Positions 27,060-39,396 of a DNA stretch of 64,000 bases are shown here, one piece after another. The translations under genes and the position numbers were made by a program. The first letter of the stretch is position 1. Every line of letters starts with the position of its first letter. Below the pieces are notes generated by a model. It made no database searches and was not told the origin of the DNA. It saw nothing but the letters and a program-made list of their open reading frames with translations. The DNA is from Callaeas wilsoni (Eukaryota; Chordata; Aves; Passeriformes; Callaeidae): contig VWPU01014188.1 of the NCBI GenBank assembly GCA_013398955.1, forward strand, positions 1 to 64,000, written 5' to 3'.

Positions 27060-27225
27060 CAACACAGAATTGTTTCCTTCTATCATGTTAGACATCCAGC
27101 AGTGGAGCAGATTACCAAGCCACAAAGAATTAAATTAATTACCACAGGCCCAAACCTGCAGTCATGCATGGACTTCAGTAACAATTAAGCACAATAGCTG
27201 CTGGCTATTTAATTGAAAATTGTTC
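27060..27225. promoter_or_regulatory. Candidate conserved noncoding block with clustered TAATTA-type sites
   Basis: Contains AATTAAATTAATTACC at about 27127-27142, CAACAATTAAGCAC near 27178 and GCTATTTAATTG near 27203, all in a complex background. The first is two overlapping homeodomain cores (AATTAA and TAATTA). The function is inferred from motif clustering, which also arises by chance in AT-rich DNA. Confidence 0.25.
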
Positions 27226-28039
27226 AAAATTATATTTAATTGACTCAGTAGAACTTCTGGGAGAATGAGGCTATTTGTACTCTAACTAAATAGAAGACTT
27301 CTCTTTCCTGATAACAACATATTTGTGCAAATATATATATGGTTTTGTACTTCCTGGTTACCAAAATAGACCTAAAATTCAGAATTGGTAAATGCAGAAG
27401 TAAGCAAGAGAGTGTCTAAATTCTGAAGTTGGTTCTCTGGGCTTGCATAGAGTGACAGCCGAACAGGTTTAGCTACAGAATATGAGAAACTGGATTAAAA
27501 GCAAATAAAGAGTTTTGATCAAGCAGGCAATTTTGATGATTACAAGCAGCATGGTAACACTGCTGCAGCACTTGTAGAAAAAAATAAAAAAGAAATTGCT
27601 TATTGAGCTTGTTAAACCCATAAGTCTAATAAGTGGTGAGACAGAAACTTACTTTTGCTCAACTTTTGGGCAGTTGTAATCTTGCTTTGCTTGTATTACC
27701 AGCTGAGAAAAAGCAAATAAATGTAGTCAGTATGAGCCTTAGCCTGTGAATCCAACTTCTCAGCAGGATTTATTAGCTCTATGTAGCAGGAGTAATACAG
27801 GTATATGACATTTTTTGGTTTGGGGTGGGCAGGATAAGTTCCTTTCTGTCTGTAATGCATTGTGTAAGCCCATTAGAGTTTTGTTTAGAGAGGGAAACTG
27901 CTGAAAATCATAAAACTAACATACACTGATCAATATGAAATAGAATTTCATACAGTATTGCTTTGAGTGAAAAGAATATATATTACAAAGGCAGTTTAAA
28001 GAGACAGCAATTCCCAGTCAGCAGGGGCAAGAGATTTCA
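27226..28039. other. Noncoding DNA, nothing recognised
   Basis: Unique AT-rich sequence with short A-rich runs. No coding or repeat homology found. Confidence 0.45.
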
Positions 28040-28125
28040 GTGTGGGAGACACTCGTTTCTTCCTTTGCCATCAGCCTGCTATGTGACCTTGAAAAGGATA
28101 CTTAAATCTGTTCTTTATGCTATTT
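28040..28125 (+). repeat. Probable ancient MIR-type SINE relic
   Basis: GGGAGACAC near 28044 is followed by TTTGCCATC and then CTGCTATGTGACCTTGAAAA and GATACTTAAATCTGTTC (28075-28113). This parallels the MIR body 'gctctgccacttactagctgtgtgaccttgggcaagttacttaacctctctg' in order and spacing, with the CTATGTGACCTTG core intact. The 3' tail beyond CTCTCTGTGCC is not recognisable. Such amniote-age copies survive at low copy in birds, sometimes because they were co-opted. Confidence 0.5.
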
Positions 28126-31100
28126 TTTGTCTGTCAAGTCAGTCCGTGTTCTGTTCAAGGCAGGGCCCGCTGCTGTTCTGTGGTTCTGAGAAGCCAGGGC
28201 TGGCGTTGCCTGACCTTGAATAAAGTGCTGAGGTGTTGCTCCAGTGTGAACGAAGAGCGAGGTGTCTTCAGGTAACAGGCACTGCACTGTTGCTGTTACA
28301 GATGAGATCAGTAGCAATCATTTAAAAAAAAGAATTAAAAAGGAGCACTAGCTATGGGAAAATCATGCCTAATTGCTAGGCTTATAGTTGCTAAGCTATA
28401 AAAATATCACCTTTGTTTGATTTCTGTGCTCTTTTGTCCTTCTGTGCAGCCGTCCTTCATTTTGCTACTCTGACTCCTAGGGAAGCTAATATTCCTTGCT
28501 AGATAGCACCAAGCTTATGAATTTTTATGAAAGCACTTGTTTTTATCCAGCTTTGTGGACGGTGGTTTAGGGTACAGCTTCCCATAGTTACCTTGCTGCT
28601 TTCCTGGATGCCTTCCCCTCCTCCCTGTTCCCCAAGCCTGCATCCCATTCTCTGTGGGAAGCTGGTCCTTAAAGCTGTCTGAAATAGATTTAAAAAAAAC
28701 CAGAAAGGTGTCCCTACTTTGTTTTTAAGTATGTTATTTCTTCTTAGTGCTAAGCTGCTTTTTTGTTGTTGTTGTTTTGTTTGACAGGCTGCTTGTAGAT
28801 AGAACAGTTTTCCATAAGGGATTGAAATCATACATCAAATCTATTGTTTTATATGTAAGCCACTTGAGAACAATGAAAGCAGTTGCTGGAACCCAAATAC
28901 CATTACAAATAGATTTATTGTAGTATGTTTTCTCCCACCTTTTTCTAGAAGTTATTACTTTAATCTTAAGAATTTATGTAAGTATGCTTGTAGCTTTTAT
29001 ATGCTTTATGCATTCACTTTTGAGACTTTTTAGCTATTTAGTGGCATGGTGTTTAAAACAAGTGTTATCAAGGAAATAATTTCAGCTTTACATCATTTTT
29101 TTTATATTTTCCTCTGAATGCTACATATAAAATAGCCAGATGGTAATATAAAAGAGTTATAGTAAATGTCATGGAAACTTATCTTCACAATGCCCTTTAG
29201 CTTGGTGTGTTCATCTCAACCTGCAAACATCAAGAAGAGATAAAGATGTAATATGCCTTTGTCACAAAATTATATAAGATTTCAATGTCTTCAAATTTTA
29301 AGTGCCTCTAAGAAAAAAACTTATTAGAAATATATGCAATTAAAGTCGTTCTAGCATTTGTAAAAGACCAGAAATGCTTTTAAACTGCCCTTCCCTCCTC
29401 AACTAGAACAAAGCTATTTTTTATCGAAAATATTTCCCAAACTGTAGTTATGACAAACTAGATCAGATGTTCCTAAGAGAATACAGATTCTTCTGTCATT
29501 TTAATAGTGACCCTAAATCAGATCTCAGAGGGCAGAAAGTTATTTACATATTATTGACCCAGAACTTAATACACTCAATAGGCATCAAAATGAAACAACA
29601 TATTTCATTTGCAGCAATATCTTAAATGCTTTAGTCATCATACTAGGTGAACTAGAGTCTTGATAGTTTGGTTTTTTTCTCCTGGTTTCAGGGGATGAAA
29701 GATTGCCAGTTATTCTTGAAATGTATTTGAGTTTACTGTGTTGTTAGGTAAAAAAACTGCTGATTAGACAGCTTTTATAAAAAAGCGGTGTGATTCCACA
29801 GCATTTCTCACACTTTCCCAGTCCCAATAGCAATACGTATTAAGATGGTGTCAAATGGAGTTGTTACTGGTCTTAATTTGTTGATTGGATGAAATGTAAA
29901 TGTAATATTGATAAAGCTGAGAGTACAATAGAAAGGTGGCATTCTGATTGAGTATGCAGCTGATGTTCTGACAAGTGGTAGGTTGCGAAGCCGTGCTCGT
30001 TGTTAAGGACACAGGATTAATAAACCCTCTGAGTTGCCACCTAGAGGAGGTGCTTACATTCTTTCGTGTCATAGTTTTCCACAGATGAACGTGAAGAAAT
30101 TAAAGTAAGTATCTCAGTGGAAAAATAACAGTAATTATCAAATTAAGAAAAAAAACCGTGAAAACAAATTAAGGAGGCTAAAAAAGCCAAAATTGTAGCT
30201 GTGTTGAACTAGACTGGTAATCAAAATGTTGTGATTGAGCAGTGAGCAGTTTCCTGTTGTCTAGGGCAATCTTTACTTTCTCAGCGAGAGTGGCACAAAA
30301 CTAATTGTTGAATTTCAGAAATGTCATTCTTGGGAAAAAAGAAGTGGATGTAGTTGTCATGTAGCACTGTTAAAGTTTGCTGAAGTGACATTGGCAGCAT
30401 CTCATTTTTAGAGTTAAGTAACCCTCTTGAAATCCATGATATATATATTTTAGTTAACATTTTGAAGTTAGTTTCATTTAGTTAACATTTTGAAGTACAG
30501 TTTCACTCCAACCTTGCAGCCCTGTTTTACCCCTTTTTCCATTAAAACCTTTTCTTTAAAGACTAAGCTTTCCATGGCTCTTCTACCTTAAATATCTGCC
30601 TTAATACTGCTGATAAGGTCTTACTTCTGTCTGAAGAAACCTACAGGTAACACCAGCCTATTTACAATGTTCTTTGGAAGTAAGGAAAGATAAAACCTCC
30701 CATGTTTGGCCCAGTGTCTTCACTGGTCAAGATGTGGAGAAGAAACAGGCGTGTAATGCTTCTTCACTATTGGTTTTGTGCATATTTTCTCTCAAGACCA
30801 TCAAAACACAGAACATGGACACAAGGAAATTATAATAGATCTTTTAATGAAAGATGGAATTGCTGATGTCAGACCTTTGCATGGGTGTGAGTCGATGGAT
30901 TCCTGTTTAGTTAACCCTGATACAGCTTTTTAAGCATTAATCCTTTACAAGGAAGTTTTCATGCATGCCTTCGTTCTCCTTGTGAGTCTGTGGTTGTGTG
31001 ATAAGTAATATATCCAGTCTTACAGAAATTTTGCTGCTTGGCTTTGCATTTTTCAAAGTTCTTTTTTCTTCTTTGTTTCTTTTTCTTTTCTATAAGAAAT

Positions 31101-33299
31101 AACTGTAGGCTGAGAAAAAGAGCACATAGTCTTGTTGTGTAGAGAAAGAGAGGAATCATCTTTCCTCCTTTCCTCTTAATCTCCTAGAAAATAGTGGACA
31201 CTGCGCTTTGGAACCTAAGGTCCAGTTTGTTTTCCAATATATAACAGAATTTGAAATTTAGATTTGAGTTCCTGGTCAAGAACATCAATTAGTTGCCCTG
31301 TGGTTGTAGAATATTCCTAAAACACTGAAGATGTAGCTGTAGAGGGAATTGGCTTATCACTTTTACATACATATGAGTAACAGTTTAAAAAAAAGGGAAA
31401 AAGGAAGTCTGAAAGAATAATGCATGAGAAAAATGAGCATGTAAACAGCATTTTCTGTTTTCTTTTATTGCAAATGTGAAAAAATATGTATTCAAACTAC
31501 TGTTTCCTGTTACCTGGCCAAGAGAGATATTTTACTCTGTTCTTTCAAGAAAATTTGGATTGAGCATAGGTTCTCTTACTTAGCATGATCACTTTCATGG
31601 AAGCAACTCCGTATTTCTGTCAGCATAGTAGTTCTTTCATTTAATACTTAAAGTCTCTCTAGTTTCTCCTTTAGAGAGTTGCAGAACCCAGCATGCTGAA
31701 TCCATTGTCTCTTTATTGTGATGCATGCAAATAGAGCAGTTTTAACTTTTCAATCTAAGGTATAAAAAAATTGGATTGCACATTTGAAGTGGAATGAAAA
31801 TGATGCATAGAGAAGTAGATCATTTTATAGGCTACTGTTCTATTTTATGGAATGATAAATAATGATGTAAAGTATGTTTTCCTTTGCATGTTTAAATTGC
31901 TCAGTGTACCTAACTGAATTTAAACTAAATTCAGAAATGACTGCTCAGCCTTGCAGAAGCACTTGGAGAACTGCTGTATTCTTAGTGTCTTTTCTAATAA
32001 GTAAGTTGCTATGAATACAGCTTCTTGTTTAGTTCTTAAATTTTAACTGGACTTTGACAGATTTAAATTTAATCTGGACACTGTGAGGGTCTATACTGTC
32101 ACTCTTTCCCTGCTGTTTCAAATGACTGATTTCTCACTCCTATCCCCCAGCCATTTTATATAACTTCCTTTCAAGAGCCAGCTATGCTGTATGAACTGAC
32201 TAATTTCTTTCTGTATGTAAACTTGTGCTTGGTCTGGCTGGGGTTGAGCTAGGGTTTAGTGTTGGGGTTTTTTGACTTGTGACTGAAGCAGTGTTGCTAG
32301 CACACCAATAATTTGGCTGTGGCTGAACAGTGCTTGCACAGCACTAAGGCTTTCCCTCTTTGCCAGACGAGCAGGCTGGGAGTGGGCAGGGCATTGAAAG
32401 CAACATAGGGGGAGCTACACTTAAAAATTAAATCTGTACCATCAATTAATCTAATTAATCTGTAAATTCCTCCTTACTTTTGCACTTTTTTTCAGCGTGT
32501 GGTGTTGGTTTAAATTAAATCTTTTCTAAAGTAATGTTTGCTTTGCAGGTAATGCATCAGAAACAAAGGAAAGGCAACTCCAATGTTTTTATTTTTGTTT
32601 ATGGACCTCGCATTGTATGACCTTATTACTTTGCCTTCCTCTCTTTTTCTCGTTGGGATGACTCAAGTTAGCACAAATTGCTTTTTTTGTGGTTAGCAAA
32701 CTCACAATGGAGGTTATAGATCAATAGAGACTGTCAAGGGATTACTAAATAAACAAATTTCTTTTCACTTTTTGTGTTATTTTCAACTACCTTCTCATAA
32801 AATATAAACCTTTTGAAGCATTGAGAATTGATACTTGGATTCATTCTTTAATACTACTATTGCCTAGCTGTTTTAGGAAGGGCATTATTTGGTTTTTCCA
32901 TGTGTGTATATGACAGTGTTGTGATAGAGTAAATTAGCAGCAACATTCTTTGGGCACTTAAAAACAACCCAACTCCCTTCACTGGACACAGGGACTCTCA
33001 CAAGATCTTTTAACCCTTGTGACTTGCTGCTTGTGAGATGCATGCCTGAGTTAACAAGAATAAATGTATGTGGCTAAGAAACAGTTTCAGTTGTTCCAGA
33101 GATCTGAGTGCTTGACAGTGTAGATGTGGCCTAAATGTCTTGGTTTTCACTTTATTTTATTTCCTCTTGGACTGTGTGTCACTCTTGGTTATCATTTTTA
33201 AAGCTTCAGCTGTGGGACAGTGATACTGGTGTGAGAATGATGTCAGAGCATGAAAAATCCAGAGAGGCCTTTCCAGTCGTTACTCATTTTCGTACATCT
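28126..33299. other. Unique noncoding DNA with small tandem repeats
   Basis: No gene is recognised. It contains a (TTG)n run near 28763-28776. A perfect 9-bp direct repeat AATTAATCT-AATTAATCT lies at 32444-32461 and doubles a homeodomain core. The longest open frame (110 codons, minus strand, 28499-28831) has no domain. The 28-bp tandem duplication inside this stretch is listed separately. Confidence 0.55.
30449..30505 (+). repeat. Two-copy tandem duplication, 28-29 bp unit
   Basis: Copy one runs 30449-30476 and copy two 30477-30505. Both start with TTTAGTTAACATTTTGAAGT and end with AGTTTCA. They differ by one small substitution/insertion patch before AGTTTCA. Each copy holds a GTTAAC (HNF1 half-site-like) word. 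It looks like a single slippage or repair duplication with slight later decay. Confidence 0.9.
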
Positions 33300-33373
33300 G
33301 ACCCACTGGCAGAGATATAGACTGGATGGCCTCATACATCTCCTTTGCCTCTGCCTTCCGTGACTCTGTGAGA
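33300..33373 (+). mobile_element. Old CR1 LINE 3' end
   Basis: The order CACTGGCAGAGATATAGACT, GGATGGCCTCATACATCTCC, CTTCCGTGACTCTGTGAGA follows the sense-strand CR1 end 'ggttggactagatgacctc...gtcccttccaacct...attctgtgattctgtga'. It includes two degenerate terminal octamers (GTGACTCT, GTGAGA). It is more decayed than the copy at 16811-16974. The 5' limit is uncertain; upstream sequence to about 33240 may also belong. Confidence 0.5.
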
Positions 33374-35620
33374 GATGGGCAGGGCAGGAGATCAGCGTGA
33401 GTTTACTGCCGCTTGCAGAAAGACAGGGCACTAAACATACCTGCACATCCTGGATGGGCATGTACGGCTGCATGTGGCACTTCCCGGTCGAGATCTCACT
33501 TGAACACTGTGAGATTACTTATTTCCCTCCTTCTGCAGGTTCCCCAGGTAAATATGACTTTGACTATTGGAGCTGATACCTTTTAGTGACTCGGAGGATC
33601 AGTTTTCATTGCATTCCTAAAGCAAAACCAGTGTGTTGACACGTGTGAGAACTGATACAGAACACTTTCTTATGTTGTCTCTCACCTCTTAGGACATTTG
33701 GAAAAGAACCCTAAACTCTCTCCCCACCCCCCACATTTCAAATTTTATGGACATTATACATTAAAATAAGGTCTGCCCAGCTTTGATCTTCAATCAGAAC
33801 TGGGCTAAGAACTTGAAACTTATTAGATTCAGACTAAAATTCAACAGTTGCTGTTACCTAGCATTGTCTGTATTTTGATTTACATACCAAGAGAAGTTTT
33901 AGCTAATGGATATGATCCATCCAGAGCTTTCAGAGGAATCTAGAGCGGTTAGACTTATTCAATTTTAATTGGAGATCTGGCTTGCAATTGTGATCATTTC
34001 TAAAAATATATCATATTAAAGAAAATAAGTATTCAACTCTCCAAAATGTTATTATATTATTTTCTTGAAAATAACTTTAAAAAACATGTTGAAACTCAGG
34101 AGAATTTGGGCACACTAAGGGAGAGTTCTCTTTAGTCTATTTTGAATGCTGTTGGTAACCTCAAAGACTTCTGGCAGTGTATAAACTGGTCCAGATAACA
34201 GCAGCATACAAGTCACCCTTTTAACTCTAGATTGGCTTCTGTGTTGAAAATGTGTGATACCTATACTTCTCAAAAAACAAAGTTTCACTTCCTTGTGAAT
34301 GGAGTTTGAAACAAAGTTTTCCTTTGTGACTTGGCAGGTATGCAGTTGATGGATAAAATGTAGATGATGTTGAGATGGCAAATATTTGATGGAAGGGAAA
34401 GTAGAAGCCTGAACAAGTTTGTTCTCACAGAGGAAGATGAGGGGTTTTAGCAGAAGATGTGGAATGCTTCTTGTGCATGACCTCACCTTAAGTTTTGAGC
34501 ATGTTCAATTTTCAGGTCATCGAGCAGTTTATTAAAAGGGGCTTTCTTTGCTGACATAAAGGTATCAGTTTTGGGTGTGTTGCAGTACGTTAGGGAGAAA
34601 AATTTAAGTAATATAGAATGTCTTTCTTCTCCAGCTTATTTTCTTAGGCATTGCAGTGAAGCATACTAGAAGAGGCTGTGCAGTAGAGGCTGCATGAGAG
34701 GATAGCATTGTATGGAGAAAAAAGCATGGATGGGAAACTTGAATGGATATTGATTCTGATTTGAGAGGATAAGAATACCTTTACTTAAAATGTAAAATTC
34801 AGTTTAAGAAACTCTGTAGAACAGTTGTATTTATCTAATAAATAAATTGTATATCAGTATGGAAAGAGTGAAGAATTTCAATGTACATTTCAGGGATATG
34901 CAATATTGAATCCATAGCAACAAAGAAGAAGTTTTTATGCTCATTTGTCAATAACAACAGACTATTTACATACTGGGTTGCCTTGTTAGAAGATTTGGCT
35001 GCATATGGGACATTACTTACGGAGTTGTGCACTTAGGACATTCTTATCTGGAGAAAAAGTTCTTTATCTTATTATGTTGCTTGATCATGTGTTGCAGAGC
35101 TTTTATTTTTATGCTTTGTTTTTAACATTTTCTCTGCTTTGCTATATATCTTACTTTATTAGAGGTTTATTAGATTTGTTGAATACATTGGGCAGGTGAT
35201 GGAAGGAAACAGACTGTCTGGGAAAATGACTTCTTTTGTTTGAAAAAAAAATTAAAAATCTCTGCAAATCTCTACTTAACGAAAGAAAAGGTACGATAAC
35301 TCAAATTAAAGTATATATTTAAATTGTACATATTAAATCTGACTTTGAAAATGGCCTAAGAAATAATGGTGCTGGACTGTATTGTGTTTATCAACTTTAT
35401 TGCAGAGCTTTTGATTCAGAAATCATAGTCATTTATAGAGGATATCAGGTATCTGCAGTAATTTGTGGAGAGTAGCTGGGAATGCTCATTAGCTCATTTA
35501 AAGGGAAAAAAGCTAGTATAATTTGCTTTAAATTTAAAAGCCATCACAATTTTTTTTTTAATCTGAAATGAGTCTGTCTAAAATGTTGCCATTTGAAGGG
35601 AAGGATAAGGCCTGTCAAGC
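33374..35620. other. Unique noncoding DNA
   Basis: No gene or interspersed repeat recognised. A 123-codon minus-strand open frame (34115-34486) has no identifiable domain and lies in AT-rich unstructured sequence, so I treat it as chance. Confidence 0.5.
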
Positions 35621-35624
35621 TACT

Positions 35625-36215
35625 TCTCCTGTGTTAGTGCTTCATCTGCTTTGTTTGACATCTCTAAACAACTCTTTAAAAATGTCGATTTTGGCATGCT
35701 CCACAAAGGAGGACTGAAGGGTGTTGTTTAAGTTATTTGGACCTTCTCTGTTTTTCTTTCTGTGGCACAAAAATGTGCATTTTTTTTTCTTATGCCTTTC
35801 CCCCCAACAAATGTGTGTTTTAGCCTCAAATGACCCTGGCATCTTAACATGTCAGAGTGTTAATAAAGCACTGAGGCTGTCATAATGTGGGGTTAAATAA
35901 AGTCTTCATGAGCTGTCTATTAAGCTGATTTTTTGTTTGTCACTTTCTGTAGTTTCTTTATGGATGCAGCTTGTCTTGGTTTGTGGGCAGCCAAGCAAAC
36001 GGGCTTTGTCTTTGTTCACTGCTCTGTTTAATTCTCCCCCTCATTCATTAATCATCCCTTTGACTATTTATACCAGTGGCAAGTATAGCTAACACACTTA
36101 ACGTTTTCTTTTGTCTCAGTGGCACTCTTTGTGGAGGCCAGAGGAGGGCTAATTATTAACTGTAAAGTGACATTAAAAACCCGTAGATAAGCATACAAAT
36201 GCTGCATCCACTGAA
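35625..36215. promoter_or_regulatory. Candidate conserved noncoding block, about 600 bp
   Basis: This is one of the two most enhancer-like stretches in the window. It has long complex sequence with GTTAATAAAGCACTG near 35859, GGTTAAATAAAGTC near 35891, CATTCATTAATCATCCC near 36042 and GAGGGCTAATTATTAACTG near 36145. It also has CTTTG and ACAAAG words (TCF/SOX-like) around 36005-36020. No open frame is plausible. It ends at a 31-T tract. The regulatory role is inferred from motif texture only. Confidence 0.3.
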
Positions 36216-36235
36216 ATGCAGGGTTTTTTTGTTGT

Positions 36236-36236
<1 letters not shown>

Positions 36237-36267
<31 letters not shown>
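36237..36267 (-). repeat. 31-nt poly(T), i.e. poly(A) on the minus strand
   Basis: An uninterrupted run of 31 T follows a shorter GGTTTTTTTGTTGTG patch. Read on the minus strand it is a long A tail, as left by poly(A)-dependent retroposition. The minus-strand sequence before it (36268-36330) has no AATAAA signal at the usual distance and resembles no gene I know. CR1, the main bird LINE, does not leave poly(A) tails. Replication slippage is therefore the simpler origin. Confidence 0.85.
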
Positions 36268-36273
<6 letters not shown>

Positions 36274-36995
36274 CAAGTGCTTGTGGCCAAATGAGTTTTT
36301 CTTGCTCTGTGTAGTTGGGAGTTCACAGTAGCAGTGCCAATGTCTAGATAATTAATGAAGAAGCTCTGTTAAACCCAGAGAGTCTGCCAGTGTCAGGTTT
36401 TTTAGTTTCATCTCTGGACAGCTTAGTTGGGTAGTTTGTACCTTATCAGGCAGAAGCAGGGATTTAAATTGCTGCTATTTAGTTGGAGGCAGTTCCTCTT
36501 CTCTTTAAAGGTCCCATGCCCGTGTTTATTAGTATTCTGTATACACAAGTCTTGGAATGTGTTTTTTTGTTTTGACTTCTTATGATGGGAAAGATTTTAG
36601 CATTTTGTTTCTGGCTTCCTTCTATTTATGAGGTTGTCTTGAAATTATAACTTTGGTATTTTTTGAAGCACTGACAGTGATCACACCTTTCTTGCTTACT
36701 TAAAGCTTTTTGACCCTCTTCCTTCTCACACATGATTTCATGATATCAGCACAACAATTATTCTGGAAAAACTTCTTTGAAAAGATAATATTTTAAAAAG
36801 GTATGTGTTCTAGCTCTTTGGGGGAAATCTAGATGTCACAGGATATTTTGGTTTTTTTACTGTAGTGTCTGCCTCATTCCATCCGTTGCCATAGGTTTGA
36901 AACCAGATTTTCTGTTTTTCTGTGCCTTGAAAATAAAGTGCTGCTCTGTGAGGTGGGTTCAGAGAGATTACTGCAGGATTTAAGTAGTGTTGCGA
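36268..36995. other. Unique noncoding DNA
   Basis: No gene or repeat recognised. Composition is similar to the flanks, with CTAGATAATTAATGAAG near 36343 as the only notable homeodomain-type word. Confidence 0.45.
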
Positions 36996-36999
36996 TCAA

Positions 37000-37245
37000 C
37001 TCTGTTAACTTGTAAGTGCAAATGACTTTTCCTTTGACTGATGTCGCAACCAGAGACGTGTTCATAATTCATAGTCACCAACATAACACGCAGATGAGGC
37101 CCGAAGCTGGAGCTGCAGCTGATCCTTTCAGTGGGGGAAACAGTTTGGTCCAGCAGTGATCCACTGAACACAGTTTGAGCGTTTCTGGCTTGTGTCATAG
37201 CTGACATTTTTCTGGCTCTCAGCATGACCAGAAATCCTACTGAGT
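37000..37245. promoter_or_regulatory. Candidate conserved noncoding block
   Basis: Complex sequence with TTCATAATTCATAGTC near 37060, GGAGCTGCAGCTGATCC near 37110 (nested CAGCTG E-box) and GTCATAGCTGACA near 37194. CpG content is slightly raised and simple repeats are absent. Two overlapping minus-strand open frames of 63 and 90 codons have no recognisable domains. Inferred only. Confidence 0.25.
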
Positions 37246-39396
37246 TGAACATAAAGCATAATATCCACTGAGATAGGTCTTTGATAACAGAGCTAGGAAG
37301 AGGTTATGCTCTCTTATGCAAGCCTGTGTATAAGTGAATAAGCCTATTACTTCATTCTATTGTTATTGCCAAATGGAATGTCTTTCAAAAATTTCGAGTA
37401 AGTGATAATGTTGTGAGGGTATCACAGGGCAGTCTGCTTTTAGCTAGCTTAGGCAGATTGCAGCTCCAGCTGAAACAGTAGATCAATAGTTACAGATTGC
37501 TTTCTGCATGTTTCAGTTAGGAAATTGGTATGTTGATTACAGAGAATCCTTACTTGAGATGAAATTGAGAGTGGTGGGAAAATCTTGTTAAAAAAAGCAT
37601 GGTGATACAGTAGACTGTGTTTCATAAATACCTTTGTATTTGTTTTCTGTGCTGTGTAACTGAATAGGATTTTTAACACTTAAAAATGAACCACTTCATC
37701 ATATTGTGGGGTTTTTTGGTTTTTGTTTTTAAGAACAAAGATAACTTCTGTAACTCACTCTGTTCTTGTTTTCATATGCACTAGGTACAACTCTCTCATA
37801 TTCTGCATTATAAGTCAGTGTGATTAAGTTTTGCCATGGTATTACAGAAGAATATTTACTTTTTCAGAGTAAACTTGCAGTAGTTTAATTCTCACTATTT
37901 TGCCAGACTGAATGTTCATATATTTCATAACTATTTTTAGTAGCAAGGCCCTGAAAATATGAACTCTTATCAAATAAGAATGCTTTCCTGGCATGATGAA
38001 TCAAATTGTTCTTCAGATAGATAAGTCTCTCTCTTGCTACAAGAAAGCAAAATTTAATGACTTTTCATTAAGGTTTTGAGTGTGTAGTTTATACAAGACT
38101 GGGCCTTTCTTTCGGGTAGACTGTCAGCAGCCCAATAACAAAAGTGAGGTTGGTAACTTTGATATTTTAATATGCTAAAAGTAAGAGATAAAATCTCTGC
38201 AGAAAGAGACATAAGTACAATTAATTCATCTAACTTGAACATAAAAATCTGCAGTACCTCAGCCTATGGCATGCACAGGCAATCTCTTGGATGAGATCAT
38301 ACCAGCTTTGTGGTACCTGGTTCATTAACAGAGACCTCTTAGTTTTAGCAAGGTAACAGTTTGAAATAATATTACTATTTCTTTTTTTCTGGGAGGTGTT
38401 TGTTGATAACGATCCTAGGGAAGTATACAGTACTGTAACAGCGAGAAGAACTGTGAAATGCTGCCAGACTTCTGGCATCAGAAGATGCTGGGATTTGTTT
38501 GTGGGAATGTGGATGTGATCAAATGCAGATCTGATCTTCTCAGATGGAGGAAAGCTGTAATGATATAATAGATGAAAATGACCGTAATCATGGAGTTGAA
38601 GGAGCAGTATGTGATACAGAGCTTTTTTCTGTATCATTGTTCTGTTCTACTGACATCTCTGCAAGTTTGCTTTTTAGTCAAGGAAGATGAAGTCTGTATT
38701 CACAGATTTATTATGTTTATTCATTTAAATGTGCTGTGCAGTTATGGATCCCTTCATTTCTTATGTACTTAATTTTCTTAGTTGTGTTTATTACATCAAC
38801 ACCACTACACAATATTGGCATTTCTGTACACTGAGAAAGCTGTCTTAAGAGAGAGATGAGTCCATAACTCAAGTTACATCATGCTGAATACTCCGTGCTA
38901 TGGTGAATAATTTTTTTTTTCAAAATGCAATCATTCTAATATGTCACCTTTTTCCTGAAGTGTTTCTCTCACAGAGAACATTCTTCATGTTGAAATTATT
39001 TATGATGTGTTCTTAAAAAATAAATAACAATGATTTACACAATGTCAGCAGATGCACCCTGGACATCCCCTGGCATAATCAAGAGTGTCGACTCTTGTGA
39101 CCCAAGGGTGACAGTTTCGATCAGCTTTGCTTTACAGTTCTCTCGTCCTATGGAAGTGTGAGACAACACTTATGATTACCCAAGAGCCACCAGATTACAG
39201 CTACATGCACACACATGTACCTGCAGAATATTTAAAATAATTGCAAAGTGCCATGATTAGGAGTTCCACAGATTTTTGTCAGGGGTTAATACTGCTTTTT
39301 CATTGGAGTGGTGCTCTTTATGTCTGACTCAAAAACTCAGTATAGTCTGTTGTTCAGGAGCTATGTTGGAAAGCTAGGGGAATTGTTTCCAATTCA
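37246..39396. other. Unique noncoding DNA
   Basis: No gene is recognised. A 135-codon minus-strand open frame at 38230-38637 has no domain I know and is treated as chance. A small hairpin (CAAGAGT-GTCG-ACTCTTG) sits at 39080-39097 inside a more GC-balanced 150-bp patch. Confidence 0.5.

Noticed and set aside
34115..34486. 123-codon minus-strand open frame
   Set aside because: Same reasoning: no domain content, and surrounded by unstructured AT-rich DNA.
36064..36276. Lys-rich open frame starting MNVKKKK
   Set aside because: It is produced by reading through the 31-nt poly(A) on the minus strand.
38230..38637. 135-codon minus-strand open frame
   Set aside because: No recognisable domain, no splice or promoter context, and within the length range expected by chance in 64 kb of six-frame sequence.
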